A stretch of DNA of 64,000 bases. It comes from Streptomyces longispororuber (GTDB lineage Bacteria; Actinomycetota; Actinomycetes; Streptomycetales; Streptomycetaceae). The notes beneath the pieces are model-generated. The model did not search any database and was not told the DNA's origin. It was given only the letters and a program-made list of their open reading frames with translations. Made by a program: the position numbers and the translations under genes. Positions 47,480-56,948 of this stretch are shown piece by piece (within the stretch, counting starts at the first letter, position 1; every line of letters begins with the position of its first letter). The stretch spans positions 1 through 64,000 of the forward strand of contig NZ_JAMOLN010000029.1 in NCBI RefSeq assembly GCF_024448165.1. Direction: 5' to 3'.

Positions 47480-50449
47480 GTGCACGGTGCGGGTGGTGGC
47501 GAGGCGGATTCCGGCGGGGGACCGGACGGCGGGCACGGGCTGCCGGACGCCGCGGACGCCTGGCAGCCGCCCAGGATCCGCGGCCGGGACGACGCGCTCG
47601 GCCTGGTACGGGCCGCGCTGCGACGACTGGAAGGCCGGTCCTCCCTCCGGTCGGGCCCGGAAGTGATCGTCATCGAAGGCGTGCCCGGCTCGGGCAAGAC
47701 GCGCCTGCTGGACGAGGCGTGCGCGCTCGCCCGCGCCGCGGGACTGCGCGCGTACAAAGGAGGCGGCGATCCCGACGGGCAGCTGGTGCCCATGGGCCCG
47801 CTCCTCGACGCCCTGCTGGCCACCGACACGCCCGTCCTGGACCGCGCGGCCCTGCGCGCCGGGGCACGGGCCGCCGACCACCGCTCGTGGCTGCTGCGCG
47901 AGGTAGGGGGCCGGCTGGAACAGGCGGCGTCGAAGCAGCCGTTGGTCATCGCCGTGGACGACGTCCAGTGGTGCGACGAGGCCACCCTCCGCGCGCTGCG
48001 CACCCTGCCGGACCTGCTGTCGGACCGGGCCGTCCTGTGGATCGTGGCCTCCCGCGGCGAGGCACCGGAAGCCGTCCGCCGGACCCTGGACCGGTTGAAG
48101 GAGACGGGCGCGAGCGCGCTCTCCCTGACCCCGCTGGACAGCGCCGCGGTCGCGGACGTGGTGGCCGACCTGCTGGCGATCACCCCCGGCCCCGACGTCC
48201 TCGAAGCCGCCCGGGGCGCCGAGGGCCGCCCCCTGCTGATCGTCGAACTCGTCCGGGGACTTCGGGAGGAGGGCCTGATCGTCCGCGCGGGCGACCAGGC
48301 CGGACTGGTCGGCGGACGTGTACCCCTGCGGTTCCGGGACTCCGTCGACCAGCGGCTCCGGCAGGTCTCCGAGATCACCCAGGAACTCGTCAGGGTGGCC
48401 TCCGCGCTGGGACGGGAGACCCCGGTCGGCCAGCTCTCCGAACTGATGGACCGCAAGCCGGGCGAACTGCGCGCCGCCGTGCGGGAGGCGCTCGCGACGG
48501 ACCTGATGGTCGGGGACGGAGTGCACCTGCGCTTCCGCCACGACCTGATCAGGGAGGCCGTCAAGGCGGGCATCCCCACGACGGTCCTGCTGCTCCTGCG
48601 CCGCCGGGCCGCGGAGCTGCAACTGCGCCACGGCGTACCGGAGGTGGAGGTCGCCGCGCTCGTCGCGGAGAGCGCGGAGCCGGGCGACCGCTGGGCGATC
48701 GGCGTCCTGCGCAGGGCGGCCGCCGAGCTCGCCTCGGACGAACCGTCGATGGCGGCCGAGATCAGCCGGCGGGCCCTGGACCTGACCCGGCCGGGCACTG
48801 AGGAGCGCGGACCGCTGTTCGCCGAGACGGTCGACCTGCTCCGGCGGAGCGGACGGGCCGCCGAGGCACGGACCCTGGGCGACCGGGCGCTCGGGGAGAT
48901 GCTGGAACCGGAGGCCGAGGGCCGCGTCCGCCTCGGCCTGGCCAGGGTCGCCGCCCGCCGCTCCTTCACGGACGCGGCCCGCCAGTGCCGTGACGGGCTG
49001 GCGCTGCCCGCGCTCCCCGTGGGCCTGCGCGCCGAGCTGCTGGCCATGCTGTGCGTCGCGCTCGCCTGCGGCGGCGACGTCGAGGAGGCCGGGCGGCTGA
49101 TCCCGGCCGCGCTGCGGAGCGTGCGGGAGGCCGGGAACCCCGCGGCCGAGGCGGCCGTGCTGTCCGGCGAGTCCGTGGTGTGGTTCTACCACCACGACAT
49201 GGACCTGGCCCTGCGCAGGATCGAGGAGTCCATCGCACTCGGCGGGCGTGCCGAAGGACCGACCCCGCCCGCGCAGCAGGACCCGCGCCCGCGCGCCTGG
49301 CGGAGCCTGCTGCGCGGCGCGGTGGGCGACACGGACGGCGCCCTCGAACTCCTCGACGCGCAGTTGCGGCAGGGCCTGTTCGACGGACCGGACGCCTCCC
49401 GGACCGTGCTCATGACCCGCTGCCGGCTCCTCCTGGACGCGGGCCGCCTGGCGGACGCCAGGGCCGAGGCCGCGGCCGTCCTGGCCCTGTCCGACACCGA
49501 TGAGGCCGACGAGCCCGCCGACTGCGTGGACGCCACCGCCCACTACGTCCTCGGCCGGACCGCCCGGCACCGGGGAGACCTGGTGGGCTCGCGCACGGCG
49601 GCGGAGCACGCGCGCCGGATGATGGCCGACGAATCGGCGCTGACCCGGAACACCGGGGCCTGGCTCGGCGCGCTGTCGGCCGACGCGCTCGGCGACCGCG
49701 AGGAGGTCGACCGCTGCACCCGGTACGCGGCGGACGCCTTCGAACGACCGGGCCCCGCCCTGGCCGGGCCCGAGGACGCGACGGACTACGTCCTGTACGT
49801 GCGGATCACCCTGCGGGCCGGTCTGCGGGACCGGGCGGAGGCGGCGGTCAGGGCCGCGGAGCGACGCGCGGTCGCCGGCCCCGGGTTCCCCGTGTTCGCC
49901 GCCGCGGCGGCGCACGCCAGGGCCCTGCTCACCGACGACGTGGACCTGCTGCGGCGCGCGGCACTCCTGCTGGCGGACGGATCGCAGCGGATCGCCCGCG
50001 CCTCGGTCCTGGAGGACCTCGCGGTCGCATCGGCGGCCGCGGGCAAGGACGCGGGGGAGGACGCGGGAGAGGACGTCGTCGGCCATCTCGACCGGGCCCT
50101 CGACCTGTACGTCCGGGCGGGCGCCGACCGGGACGTGGACCGGGTACGGCGCCGCCTGCGGGACCTGGGCGTGCGGCGCGGGGCGGCGGACGGCGCGGGA
50201 CGGTTCGGTCTCACCGCCGCCGAGGTGCGGGTCGTACGGCTGATCACGCAGGGCGCGACGAACCGGGCCGTCGCCGAAGCGCTGTTCCTCTCGCCCCACA
50301 CGGTGAGTTCACACCTGCGCCACGCGTACGCCAAGCTCGGGGTCACCTCCCGGGTGGAGCTCGCCCGGGTCTTCGCGGAGCTGGAGGGCGACGTCCGCGC
50401 GGACCCGCGCCGGGCGGACGTCAGTCACGGCCCAGCAGACGGCCGGTGA
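47480..50449 (+). CDS. LAL-type LuxR regulator
   Basis: Large regulator of 989 residues, the longest protein in the window. Walker A GVPGSGKT (67-74), Walker B LVIAVDDVQWCDE, TPR-like middle, C-terminal HTH LTAAEVRVVRLITQGATNRAVAEALFLSPHTVSSHLRHAYAKLGVTSRVEL. Same subgroup as the gene at 35877. GTG start with GGAGAGG about ten bases upstream. Near residue 855 a short acidic repeat KDAGEDAGEDVV occurs. Its last 29 bases overlap the convergent SsgA-like gene. Confidence 0.92.
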   Translation: MHGAGGGEADSGGGPDGGHGLPDAADAWQPPRIRGRDDALGLVRAALRRLEGRSSLRSGPEVIVIEGVPGSGKTRLLDEACALARAAGLRAYKGGGDPDGQLVPMGPLLDALLATDTPVLDRAALRAGARAADHRSWLLREVGGRLEQAASKQPLVIAVDDVQWCDEATLRALRTLPDLLSDRAVLWIVASRGEAPEAVRRTLDRLKETGASALSLTPLDSAAVADVVADLLAITPGPDVLEAARGAEGRPLLIVELVRGLREEGLIVRAGDQAGLVGGRVPLRFRDSVDQRLRQVSEITQELVRVASALGRETPVGQLSELMDRKPGELRAAVREALATDLMVGDGVHLRFRHDLIREAVKAGIPTTVLLLLRRRAAELQLRHGVPEVEVAALVAESAEPGDRWAIGVLRRAAAELASDEPSMAAEISRRALDLTRPGTEERGPLFAETVDLLRRSGRAAEARTLGDRALGEMLEPEAEGRVRLGLARVAARRSFTDAARQCRDGLALPALPVGLRAELLAMLCVALACGGDVEEAGRLIPAALRSVREAGNPAAEAAVLSGESVVWFYHHDMDLALRRIEESIALGGRAEGPTPPAQQDPRPRAWRSLLRGAVGDTDGALELLDAQLRQGLFDGPDASRTVLMTRCRLLLDAGRLADARAEAAAVLALSDTDEADEPADCVDATAHYVLGRTARHRGDLVGSRTAAEHARRMMADESALTRNTGAWLGALSADALGDREEVDRCTRYAADAFERPGPALAGPEDATDYVLYVRITLRAGLRDRAEAAVRAAERRAVAGPGFPVFAAAAAHARALLTDDVDLLRRAALLLADGSQRIARASVLEDLAVASAAAGKDAGEDAGEDVVGHLDRALDLYVRAGADRDVDRVRRRLRDLGVRRGAADGAGRFGLTAAEVRVVRLITQGATNRAVAEALFLSPHTVSSHLRHAYAKLGVTSRVELARVFAELEGDVRADPRRADVSHGPADGR

Positions 50450-50882
50450 GGGCGTCCCAGTCGAGGAGCGTGCTCTCGCTGCCCGCGGGCACCAGCGCGT
50501 AGGTGCGCTCCAGCCACCGCTCGATCTCCGGCAGGTCCGCCTCGAACGTGACCTGACCGTCGGGGCGGTGGAGGCTGAAGAACAAGTAGGAGGCCGGGTG
50601 GTGGCGCCGGCACGAGGGCCACACCTTGAAGTCGCCCTCGCCGCTCGGCGTCCTGGTGCCGGCCCGCAGCAGGTCGCGGGACACCGTCCAGGTGATGCAC
50701 ATGCCGGTCGCGAGGATGAGGTCGATCCCGACCGCGTACGGATCGTCGCGGTGGTAGCGGAAGCGGCATCCGACGGTCATGCGGTCCCCGAGCGTGAACA
50801 ATCGTCGGATGTCGGTGAGCAGTTCGGGGACCTCTTCGCGGGCGGAGTCCTCGCGTTCGATGTGCGGCTGTCTGTCGGCCAT
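50421..50882 (-). CDS. SsgA-like protein (SALP family)
   Basis: Protein of 153 residues of the SsgA/SsgB-like family, known only in sporulating actinomycetes, which help position septa and peptidoglycan synthesis. Diagnostic blocks are present in order: FRYHRDDPYAVGIDL, ITWTVSRDLLRAG, GEGDFKVWPS, and GQVTFEADLPEIERWLERTYALVPAGSE near the end. The N-terminus is about 20 residues longer than in SsgB. ATG 50882 has GGAAG ten bases upstream. It ends 29 bases inside the LAL gene on the other strand and is divergent from the next LAL gene. Confidence 0.9.
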   Translation of the reverse strand: MADRQPHIEREDSAREEVPELLTDIRRLFTLGDRMTVGCRFRYHRDDPYAVGIDLILATGMCITWTVSRDLLRAGTRTPSGEGDFKVWPSCRRHHPASYLFFSLHRPDGQVTFEADLPEIERWLERTYALVPAGSESTLLDWDALTGRLLGRD

Positions 50883-51063
50883 GTCGTTGCTCGCTTCCAG
50901 GCTGGCGGATGCCTGACATCGTGTGACGGCCCCCGTCCGGCAGGCATCGGTAGAACGACTGTCACCGGCCGGTGGACGTTTGTTCAGGCCACGCGGGCTG
51001 AGGCATGATGGGCCCGGCCTGAGCTGATCAGGGTCCGGACCTTGAACCGCATGGTGGTGGTGG

Positions 51064-53835
51064 ATGGCGAGCAGCGCTCCTCGGCGTGGGCTGCGCGGCC
51101 GGCGCGGCGAGTGCGGAGCGCTGGACCAGGCGACGGCCGACGCCCGCGCGGGCCGGGGACAGGTGCTCGTCCTGCGCGGCGAGCCCGGAGTCGGCAAGTC
51201 CGCCCTGGCGGAGTACCTGGTGGGGAGCGCGACGGGCTGTCAGGTCCTGCGGGCCGTCGGCGTCGAGTCCGAGATGGAGCTGGCGTTCGCCGGGCTGCAC
51301 CAGCTGTGCGGGCCCCTGATGCCCCTGCTCGACCGGATCCCCGAACCGCAGCGCGACGCCCTGTCCGTCGCCTTCGGGCTGAGCGCGGGGAGCGCGCCGG
51401 ACCGTTTCCTCGTCGGCCTCGCGGTGCTCAGCCTGCTGGCGGAGGCGGCGGAGGAACAGCCGCTCGTCTGCGTGGTGGACGACGCCCAGTGGCTCGATCA
51501 GATCTCCGCCCAGACGCTGGCCTTCGTCGCACGCCGGCTGCTCGCCGAGCGGGTGGCGCTGGTCTTCGCGGTCCGTACGTCGTCGACGGCCGACGGAGCG
51601 AGTGACCACTTCGCGGGACTGCGCGAGATCGTGATCCGGGGACTGCACGACGACGACGCGCGGGCACTCCTCGAATCGGTGGTCCCCGGACGCCTCGACG
51701 AGAAGGTCAGGGACCGGATCGTCGCCGAGACCCGCGGCAACCCGCTGGCGCTGCTCGAACTGACGCGGGGACTGAGCGCGGCGGAGCTGGCCGGCGGCTT
51801 CGGGCGGCCGGACGCGCGACCGCTGGCGAGCCAGATCGAGGAGAGCTACCTGCGGCGCATCGGTTCGCTCCCGGTGGCGGCGCAGCGGCTGTTGCTGGCG
51901 GCGGCCGCGGAACCGGTGGGGGACGTGCCGCTGCTGAGACGGGTGGCCGAGCGGCTCGACATCGACGCGGACGCCGCGGGTGCGGTGGAGGCGGCGGGCC
52001 TGGTCGAGTTCGGTACGAGGGTCAGGTTCCGCCATCCGCTGGTGCGGTCGGCGGCCTATCGCGCCGCGGACCCCATCGTGCGCCGGGACGTGCACCGTGC
52101 GCTGGCCGAGGCCACCGATTCCGTCTTCGACTCCGACCGGCAGGCCTGGCACCGGGCCCACGCCGCGGTCGAACCGGACGAGGACCTGGCCGGCGAGCTG
52201 GAGCGGTCCGCAGGCCGCGCCCAGGCCCGCGGCGGGATAGCGGCGGCGGCCGCGTTCCTGCGACGCGCCACCGAGCTGACCCCGGACCCGGGGCTGCGCG
52301 CGACGCGGGCCGGGGCCGCCGCGCAGGCCGCGTTCGAGGCGGGATCCCCGGACGCCGCGCTCGAACTGCTCGCCGCCGCCCGGCTCAGCCCGCTGGACGA
52401 GGTGCAGCACGCCCGACAGGCCTGGCTGCGCGCCCAGATCGTGTTCGCCCGCAGGCGGGGCGGCGAAGCGCTTCCGCTGCTGCTCGACGCGGCCGGCCGG
52501 CTCGCGGGCGTGCGGGAGGAGCAGGCCCGCGAGGCGTACCTCGACGCCATCGGATCGGCGGTCTTCGCCGGGCGCCTGCTCGACCGCGTCGGGGTGCGGC
52601 AGGTCGCCGAGGCCGCCCGCACCGCACCGCCCGGCACTCAGCCCCCGCGGCCGACGGATCTGCTGCTCGACGGCCTGGTGACCTGGCTCGCCGACGGCCA
52701 CGCCGAAGGGGCCCCGCTGCTGAGGGCCGCACTCGGCGTCTTCAGGGCGGCCTCCGGCGGCGGCGGGGACGACGCCATGCGCTGGCTGTGGCTGACGTGG
52801 CTGGTCGCCGGCGACCTCTGGGACGACGAGGCGTGGCACGAGCTGACCACGCACGCGGTCCGCACGGCCCGCGACACCGGAGCCCTCAACTTCCTCCCCC
52901 TGGCGCTCGGCTACCGCGCCGCGATGTACGTGCACGCCGGTGAGTTCGGCCTCGCCGCGACGCTCATCGACGAGGCCGACTCCATCATGGAGGTGACCGG
53001 CCACTCGCCGATGTCGTACCCCGCCATGCTGCTCATGTCCTGGAGCGGCGACCCGCGGGCCGAGACGGTCATCAGCAGCGGCATCGGGGAAGCGAGTTCG
53101 TGGGGCGAGGGACGCGCGATCGGTCTCGGCCACTACCTGCTCACGATCCTCCACAACGGCTTCGGCCGGTATCAGGAGGCCCTGGACCACGGGCGGCAGG
53201 CCATGGAGTTCGAGGACGTCTCGGTCGTCGGGTTCGCCTACGCCGAAGTCGTCGAGGCGGCCGTCCGCAGCGGCGTCCCCGAAGCGGCCGATGCGGCGCT
53301 GCGCGGACTGGAGGAGCGGGCCGCCGCGAGCGGCACCGACTGGGCCCTCGGTGTGCTGGCCCGGTCGAAGGCCCTGCTGAGCGAAGGACCGGCCGCCGAC
53401 CTGCTGTATCGCGAGTCCGTCGAGCGGCTCGGGCGCAGCCGGGTCGTCGTCCAGCTCGCCCGCACCCACCTCGTGTACGGCGAGTGGCTGCGCCGCGAGA
53501 ACCGGCGCGTCGACGCCCGCGCACACCTGCGCCGCGCCCACGAGATGCTGCAGGGCTTCGGGGCGAGCTCCTTCGCCGAGCGGGCCCGGCGCGAACTCCT
53601 CGCCACCGGCGAGACGGTGCGCCCCCGGCAGATCGCCGTGGACGACCTGCGCGAGGCCCTCACGGCCCAGGAGGGGCAGGTCGCCCGGCTCGCCGCCGAC
53701 GGCCTGACGAACTCCGAGATCGGCGCCGAGCTGTTCATCAGCCCGCGCACCGTCGAATGGCACCTGGGCAAGGTGTTCACCAAGCTCGACGTCAAGTCGC
53801 GCAACAAGCTCCGCTCCGCGCTCGCCGGCATCTGA
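51064..53835 (+). CDS. LAL-type LuxR regulator, tandem paralogue 1
   Basis: Large regulator of 923 residues. Walker A GEPGVGKS (39-46), the shared block ESEMELAFAGLHQLCGPLMPLLDRIPEPQRDALSVAFGL, Walker B LVCVVDDAQWLDQ. HTH LTAQEGQVARLAADGLTNSEIGAELFISPRTVEWHLGKVFTKLDVKSRNKLRSALAGI. The N-terminus begins directly at the ATPase. It belongs to the same subgroup as the next two genes; EWHL in the recognition helix region is common to all three. Divergent from the SsgA-like gene. Confidence 0.92.
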   Translation: MASSAPRRGLRGRRGECGALDQATADARAGRGQVLVLRGEPGVGKSALAEYLVGSATGCQVLRAVGVESEMELAFAGLHQLCGPLMPLLDRIPEPQRDALSVAFGLSAGSAPDRFLVGLAVLSLLAEAAEEQPLVCVVDDAQWLDQISAQTLAFVARRLLAERVALVFAVRTSSTADGASDHFAGLREIVIRGLHDDDARALLESVVPGRLDEKVRDRIVAETRGNPLALLELTRGLSAAELAGGFGRPDARPLASQIEESYLRRIGSLPVAAQRLLLAAAAEPVGDVPLLRRVAERLDIDADAAGAVEAAGLVEFGTRVRFRHPLVRSAAYRAADPIVRRDVHRALAEATDSVFDSDRQAWHRAHAAVEPDEDLAGELERSAGRAQARGGIAAAAAFLRRATELTPDPGLRATRAGAAAQAAFEAGSPDAALELLAAARLSPLDEVQHARQAWLRAQIVFARRRGGEALPLLLDAAGRLAGVREEQAREAYLDAIGSAVFAGRLLDRVGVRQVAEAARTAPPGTQPPRPTDLLLDGLVTWLADGHAEGAPLLRAALGVFRAASGGGGDDAMRWLWLTWLVAGDLWDDEAWHELTTHAVRTARDTGALNFLPLALGYRAAMYVHAGEFGLAATLIDEADSIMEVTGHSPMSYPAMLLMSWSGDPRAETVISSGIGEASSWGEGRAIGLGHYLLTILHNGFGRYQEALDHGRQAMEFEDVSVVGFAYAEVVEAAVRSGVPEAADAALRGLEERAAASGTDWALGVLARSKALLSEGPAADLLYRESVERLGRSRVVVQLARTHLVYGEWLRRENRRVDARAHLRRAHEMLQGFGASSFAERARRELLATGETVRPRQIAVDDLREALTAQEGQVARLAADGLTNSEIGAELFISPRTVEWHLGKVFTKLDVKSRNKLRSALAGI

Positions 53836-53865
53836 CGTCCGGCACACCGACCACGCCCCCGGACC

Positions 53866-53962
53866 ACCCCGGGAACTCCCGGGGGTGCACCGGGGCTTCC
53901 CCGGGCGCCGTGCGGCGGGCCGGGACGGCAGTGTCTGCACCACGGCACCGGACGGTGCCGTG
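53866..53962 (+). terminator. Cluster of hairpins after LAL paralogue 1
   Basis: Three inverted repeats follow the stop codon at 53835: CCCCGGG-aact-CCCGGGG type (53866-53887), CCGGGG-CTT-CCCCGG (53890-53904) and CACGGCACC-GGAC-GGTGCCGTG (53941-53962). The last has perfect nine-base arms. Together they probably terminate the LAL transcript; the third could alternatively be an operator for the next gene. Confidence 0.6.
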
Positions 53963-54067
53963 CGTGGACGGAGCGCCCTGGGGCGCGGATCGTGTGCACG
54001 CGGGGAGCGACGGCCCGTCGGACCAGATGCGGCGGGCCGTGGGACCGAAGGGAAGGTCGGCCAGCTC

Positions 54068-56803
54068 ATGACGCAGGAGCCGGTGCTGGGGCGAAGCCAT
54101 GAGTGCGGGGTGCTGGACGGGCTGCTGGACGCGGTGCGCGGCGGCGAGAGCCGCTCGATGGTGCTCCGCGGCGAGCCGGGCGTGGGGAAGACCCGGCTGC
54201 TGGAGTACCTGACGGCCCGGGCCCGGGGGTTCCGGGTGGCCCGCGTCACGAGCGTCCAGTCGGAGATGGAGCTCCCGTACGCCGGACTCCACCAGCTGTG
54301 CGCGCCCATGACGGACCGGCTCGACAGGCTCCCGCCCGGGCAGCGCGACGCCGTCAGCGGCGCGCTCGGGCTGGGCTCGACGCACACCCCCAACGGCTTC
54401 CTGGTCTCGCTCGGCGCCCTCGGCCTGCTCTCCGAGACCGCCCGGGACCAGCCCCTGCTGTGCGTCGTGGACGACGCGCAGTGGCTGGACCGCGCCTCGA
54501 TGCAGAGCCTGGCGTTCACCGCGCGGCGGCTGCACGCCGAGTCGGTGGCCCTCGTCTTCGCGGTCCGCGTGCCGGAGGAGGACCCACCGGTCGGCACCGA
54601 ACCCCTGGGCCTGCCCGAACTGCTGGTCAAGGGACTGCCCGAGCCGGCCGCCCGGACCCTGCTGCGCTCCGTGCTGCCGGGGCTGTGGGACGAGCGAGTG
54701 ATCAAGCGGTTCCTCACGCAGGCCAGGGGCAACCCCCTGGCCCTCCTCGAACTCCCCAAGATGGCGGCCTCGGTCGACCTGGCGGGCGGTTTCGGCCTGC
54801 CGAGCGTCCAGCCCCTGGAGGACAGCATCGAGCGGGCCTACGTCCGCAGGGTCGGCGGACTGCCCAGCAGGGCCAGGGAGTTCCTGCTGGCCGCCGCCGT
54901 GGAACCCACGGGTGACCCGGCCCTGCTCTGGCGCGCCGCGGACCGCCTCGGTCTCGACGGCGACGCCGCGAAGGAGGCGGTGGCCGCGGGCCTCGTCAAG
55001 ATCGGGGACCGGGTGCGGTTCTTCCATCCCATGGTCCGCTCCGCCGTCTACTGGGCGGCGTCGGCCGAGGAACGGCGCGCCACGCACCGGGCGTTGGCCG
55101 ACGTGACGGACCACGCCGCCGATCCCGACCGCCGGGCCTGGCACGCGGCCCACGGCGCGGCCGGCCCCGACGAGTCCGTGGCCGCGGAGCTCGAACGCTC
55201 GGCGGACCGGGCCGAGGCGCGCGGCGGCGTCGCCGCGACGGCCGCGCTGCTGGCCCGCGCGGTGGAGCTGACCCCCGACGCCGACCGCCGCCGGGACCGG
55301 GCGCTGGCCGCCGCCCGCGCGACCCACGAGGCCGGCAACCCCGAGCTCGCCCTGCGGCTGCTGTCCCTCGTGGAGGCCGGCTCCCTCGACGAACGGCGGC
55401 GCGGCGAAGTGGACCTGGCCCGCGCCCGGATCGCCTTCACCTCCGACCGGGGCAGCGAGGCACCCGGACTCCTGCTCAAGGCCGGCGCCCGCCTCGCCGC
55501 GCACGACGTGGCCCTGGCCAGGGACACCTACCTGGAGGTCGTCAACGCGGCCATCTTCGCCGGGCCCCAGGCGTACGACGACGGCCAGTACGAAGCGGCC
55601 AGGGCCGCCCGCGCCACCCCCGCACCCCACCCGCCGCGCCCCGCGGACCTGCTGCTCGACGGCCTCGCGGAACGCATCATCGACGGTCACGCGGCAGCTG
55701 TGCCCAGCCTGCGACGCGCCCTGCGCGCCTTCGCGGAACCGGGCCTCTCCCCGGAGGAGGGGCTGCGCTGGCTGTGGCTGATCTGCGTCACCGCCGTGGG
55801 ACTGTGGGATCACGAGACGATGTCCCTGCTGGGCGCCCGCCACCTCAGGCTCGCCCGCGACGCGGGCCAGGCGACCGCCCTGCCGTTCGCGCTGACGATG
55901 CGCTGCGTCGTGCACGTCCTCGACGGCGAACTCGCCGAGGCCGCCTCGCTGGCGGAGGAGGTGCAGACCGTCGCCGAGGCCGTCGGCACGGCGGCCCCGA
56001 TCTACGGGGCGCTGTTCGTCGCCGCGTGGCGGGGCCGGGAGCCGGAGTGCCTCGAACTGAGCGAGCGGGCCGACGAAGGACTGGAACTCCGCGGCGAAGG
56101 GGTCGGCCCGGTGGTCAGCCGCTGGGCCCGGGCCCTGCTCTACAACGGTCTCGGACGGTACAAGGAGGCCGCTCAGGCGGCCGATCTGGCCACCCGTGAG
56201 TACAGCCAGCTGGAGATGGGCATCCCGGTGTGGGCCCTCGCCGAGTACATCGAGGCCACCGCCCGCACGGGAGCCCCCGAGGAAGCGGCCGACGCCCTGG
56301 CGCGGCTCACCGAGCTGACCCGGGCGAGCGGCTCCGACTGGGCCCTGGGCATCGAAGCCCGCTCACGAGCCCTGATCAGCGAGGGACCGCAGGCCGAGTG
56401 CCACTACCGGCAGGCGCTCGACGCGCTCAGCCGCACCCGGCTGCGCGGCGAGTCGGCCCGCGCCCACCTCGTGTACGGCGAGTGGCTGAGCGCCGCCGGG
56501 CGCCAGGAGGCCGCCCGCGGCCAACTGCGCATCGCCCACGACCTGTTCGACAGCATGGACATGCAGGGCTTCGCGCAGCGTGCCGCACGCGAACTGGCGG
56601 ACCTCGGGGACACGGTCGCGAAGAGCTCCGACAGCACGAGGAGTGACCTGACCCCAAAAGAACGCCAGATCGTCGGGCTCGCCCGTGACGGGCTCACCAA
56701 CCCCGAGATCGGCGCGCGACTCTTCCTGAGCCCGCGTACCGTCGAATGGCACCTGCGGAAGATCTTCGGAAAGCTCGGCGTCACGTCCCGCAAGGACCTG
56801 TGA
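54068..56803 (+). CDS. LAL-type LuxR regulator, tandem paralogue 2
   Basis: Large regulator of 911 residues. Walker A GEPGVGKT (35-42), shared block QSEMELPYAGLHQLCAPMTDRLDRLPPGQRDAVSGALGL, Walker B LLCVVDDAQWLDR. HTH LTPKERQIVGLARDGLTNPEIGARLFLSPRTVEWHLRKIFGKLGVTSRKDL, where the protein stops at once, five to eight residues shorter than its paralogues. A 13-bp direct repeat (AGGACCTGTGACC) covers this stop codon. ATG 54068 has GAAGGTC upstream. Confidence 0.92.
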   Translation: MTQEPVLGRSHECGVLDGLLDAVRGGESRSMVLRGEPGVGKTRLLEYLTARARGFRVARVTSVQSEMELPYAGLHQLCAPMTDRLDRLPPGQRDAVSGALGLGSTHTPNGFLVSLGALGLLSETARDQPLLCVVDDAQWLDRASMQSLAFTARRLHAESVALVFAVRVPEEDPPVGTEPLGLPELLVKGLPEPAARTLLRSVLPGLWDERVIKRFLTQARGNPLALLELPKMAASVDLAGGFGLPSVQPLEDSIERAYVRRVGGLPSRAREFLLAAAVEPTGDPALLWRAADRLGLDGDAAKEAVAAGLVKIGDRVRFFHPMVRSAVYWAASAEERRATHRALADVTDHAADPDRRAWHAAHGAAGPDESVAAELERSADRAEARGGVAATAALLARAVELTPDADRRRDRALAAARATHEAGNPELALRLLSLVEAGSLDERRRGEVDLARARIAFTSDRGSEAPGLLLKAGARLAAHDVALARDTYLEVVNAAIFAGPQAYDDGQYEAARAARATPAPHPPRPADLLLDGLAERIIDGHAAAVPSLRRALRAFAEPGLSPEEGLRWLWLICVTAVGLWDHETMSLLGARHLRLARDAGQATALPFALTMRCVVHVLDGELAEAASLAEEVQTVAEAVGTAAPIYGALFVAAWRGREPECLELSERADEGLELRGEGVGPVVSRWARALLYNGLGRYKEAAQAADLATREYSQLEMGIPVWALAEYIEATARTGAPEEAADALARLTELTRASGSDWALGIEARSRALISEGPQAECHYRQALDALSRTRLRGESARAHLVYGEWLSAAGRQEAARGQLRIAHDLFDSMDMQGFAQRAARELADLGDTVAKSSDSTRSDLTPKERQIVGLARDGLTNPEIGARLFLSPRTVEWHLRKIFGKLGVTSRKDL

Positions 56804-56820
56804 CCGCAGGACCTGTGACC
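56793..56820 (+). repeat. 13-bp direct repeat at the stop codon of LAL paralogue 2
   Basis: AGGACCTGTGACC at 56793-56805 and 56808-56820, two bases apart. The first copy encodes the last two residues (Asp-Leu) and the TGA stop. It looks like a small duplication that shortened or reset the C-terminus. Confidence 0.7.
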
Positions 56821-56948
56821 CGTGAGGACCCGTGAACGGACAAGGCCGGGAAGCCCGTTGCCGCGCGAAGCGGCACCGCCGAGGCTTGTCGTGCGCACAC
56901 CGGCACCCGATGGACGGAATGATGGACTCGACCGACGAGGCGGTTCCC

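Noticed and set aside
51028..54828. A 1266-codon leftward open frame
   Set aside because: It lies antisense to two LAL genes with intact motifs; its Gly/Arg/Gln-rich composition is that of a shadow frame.
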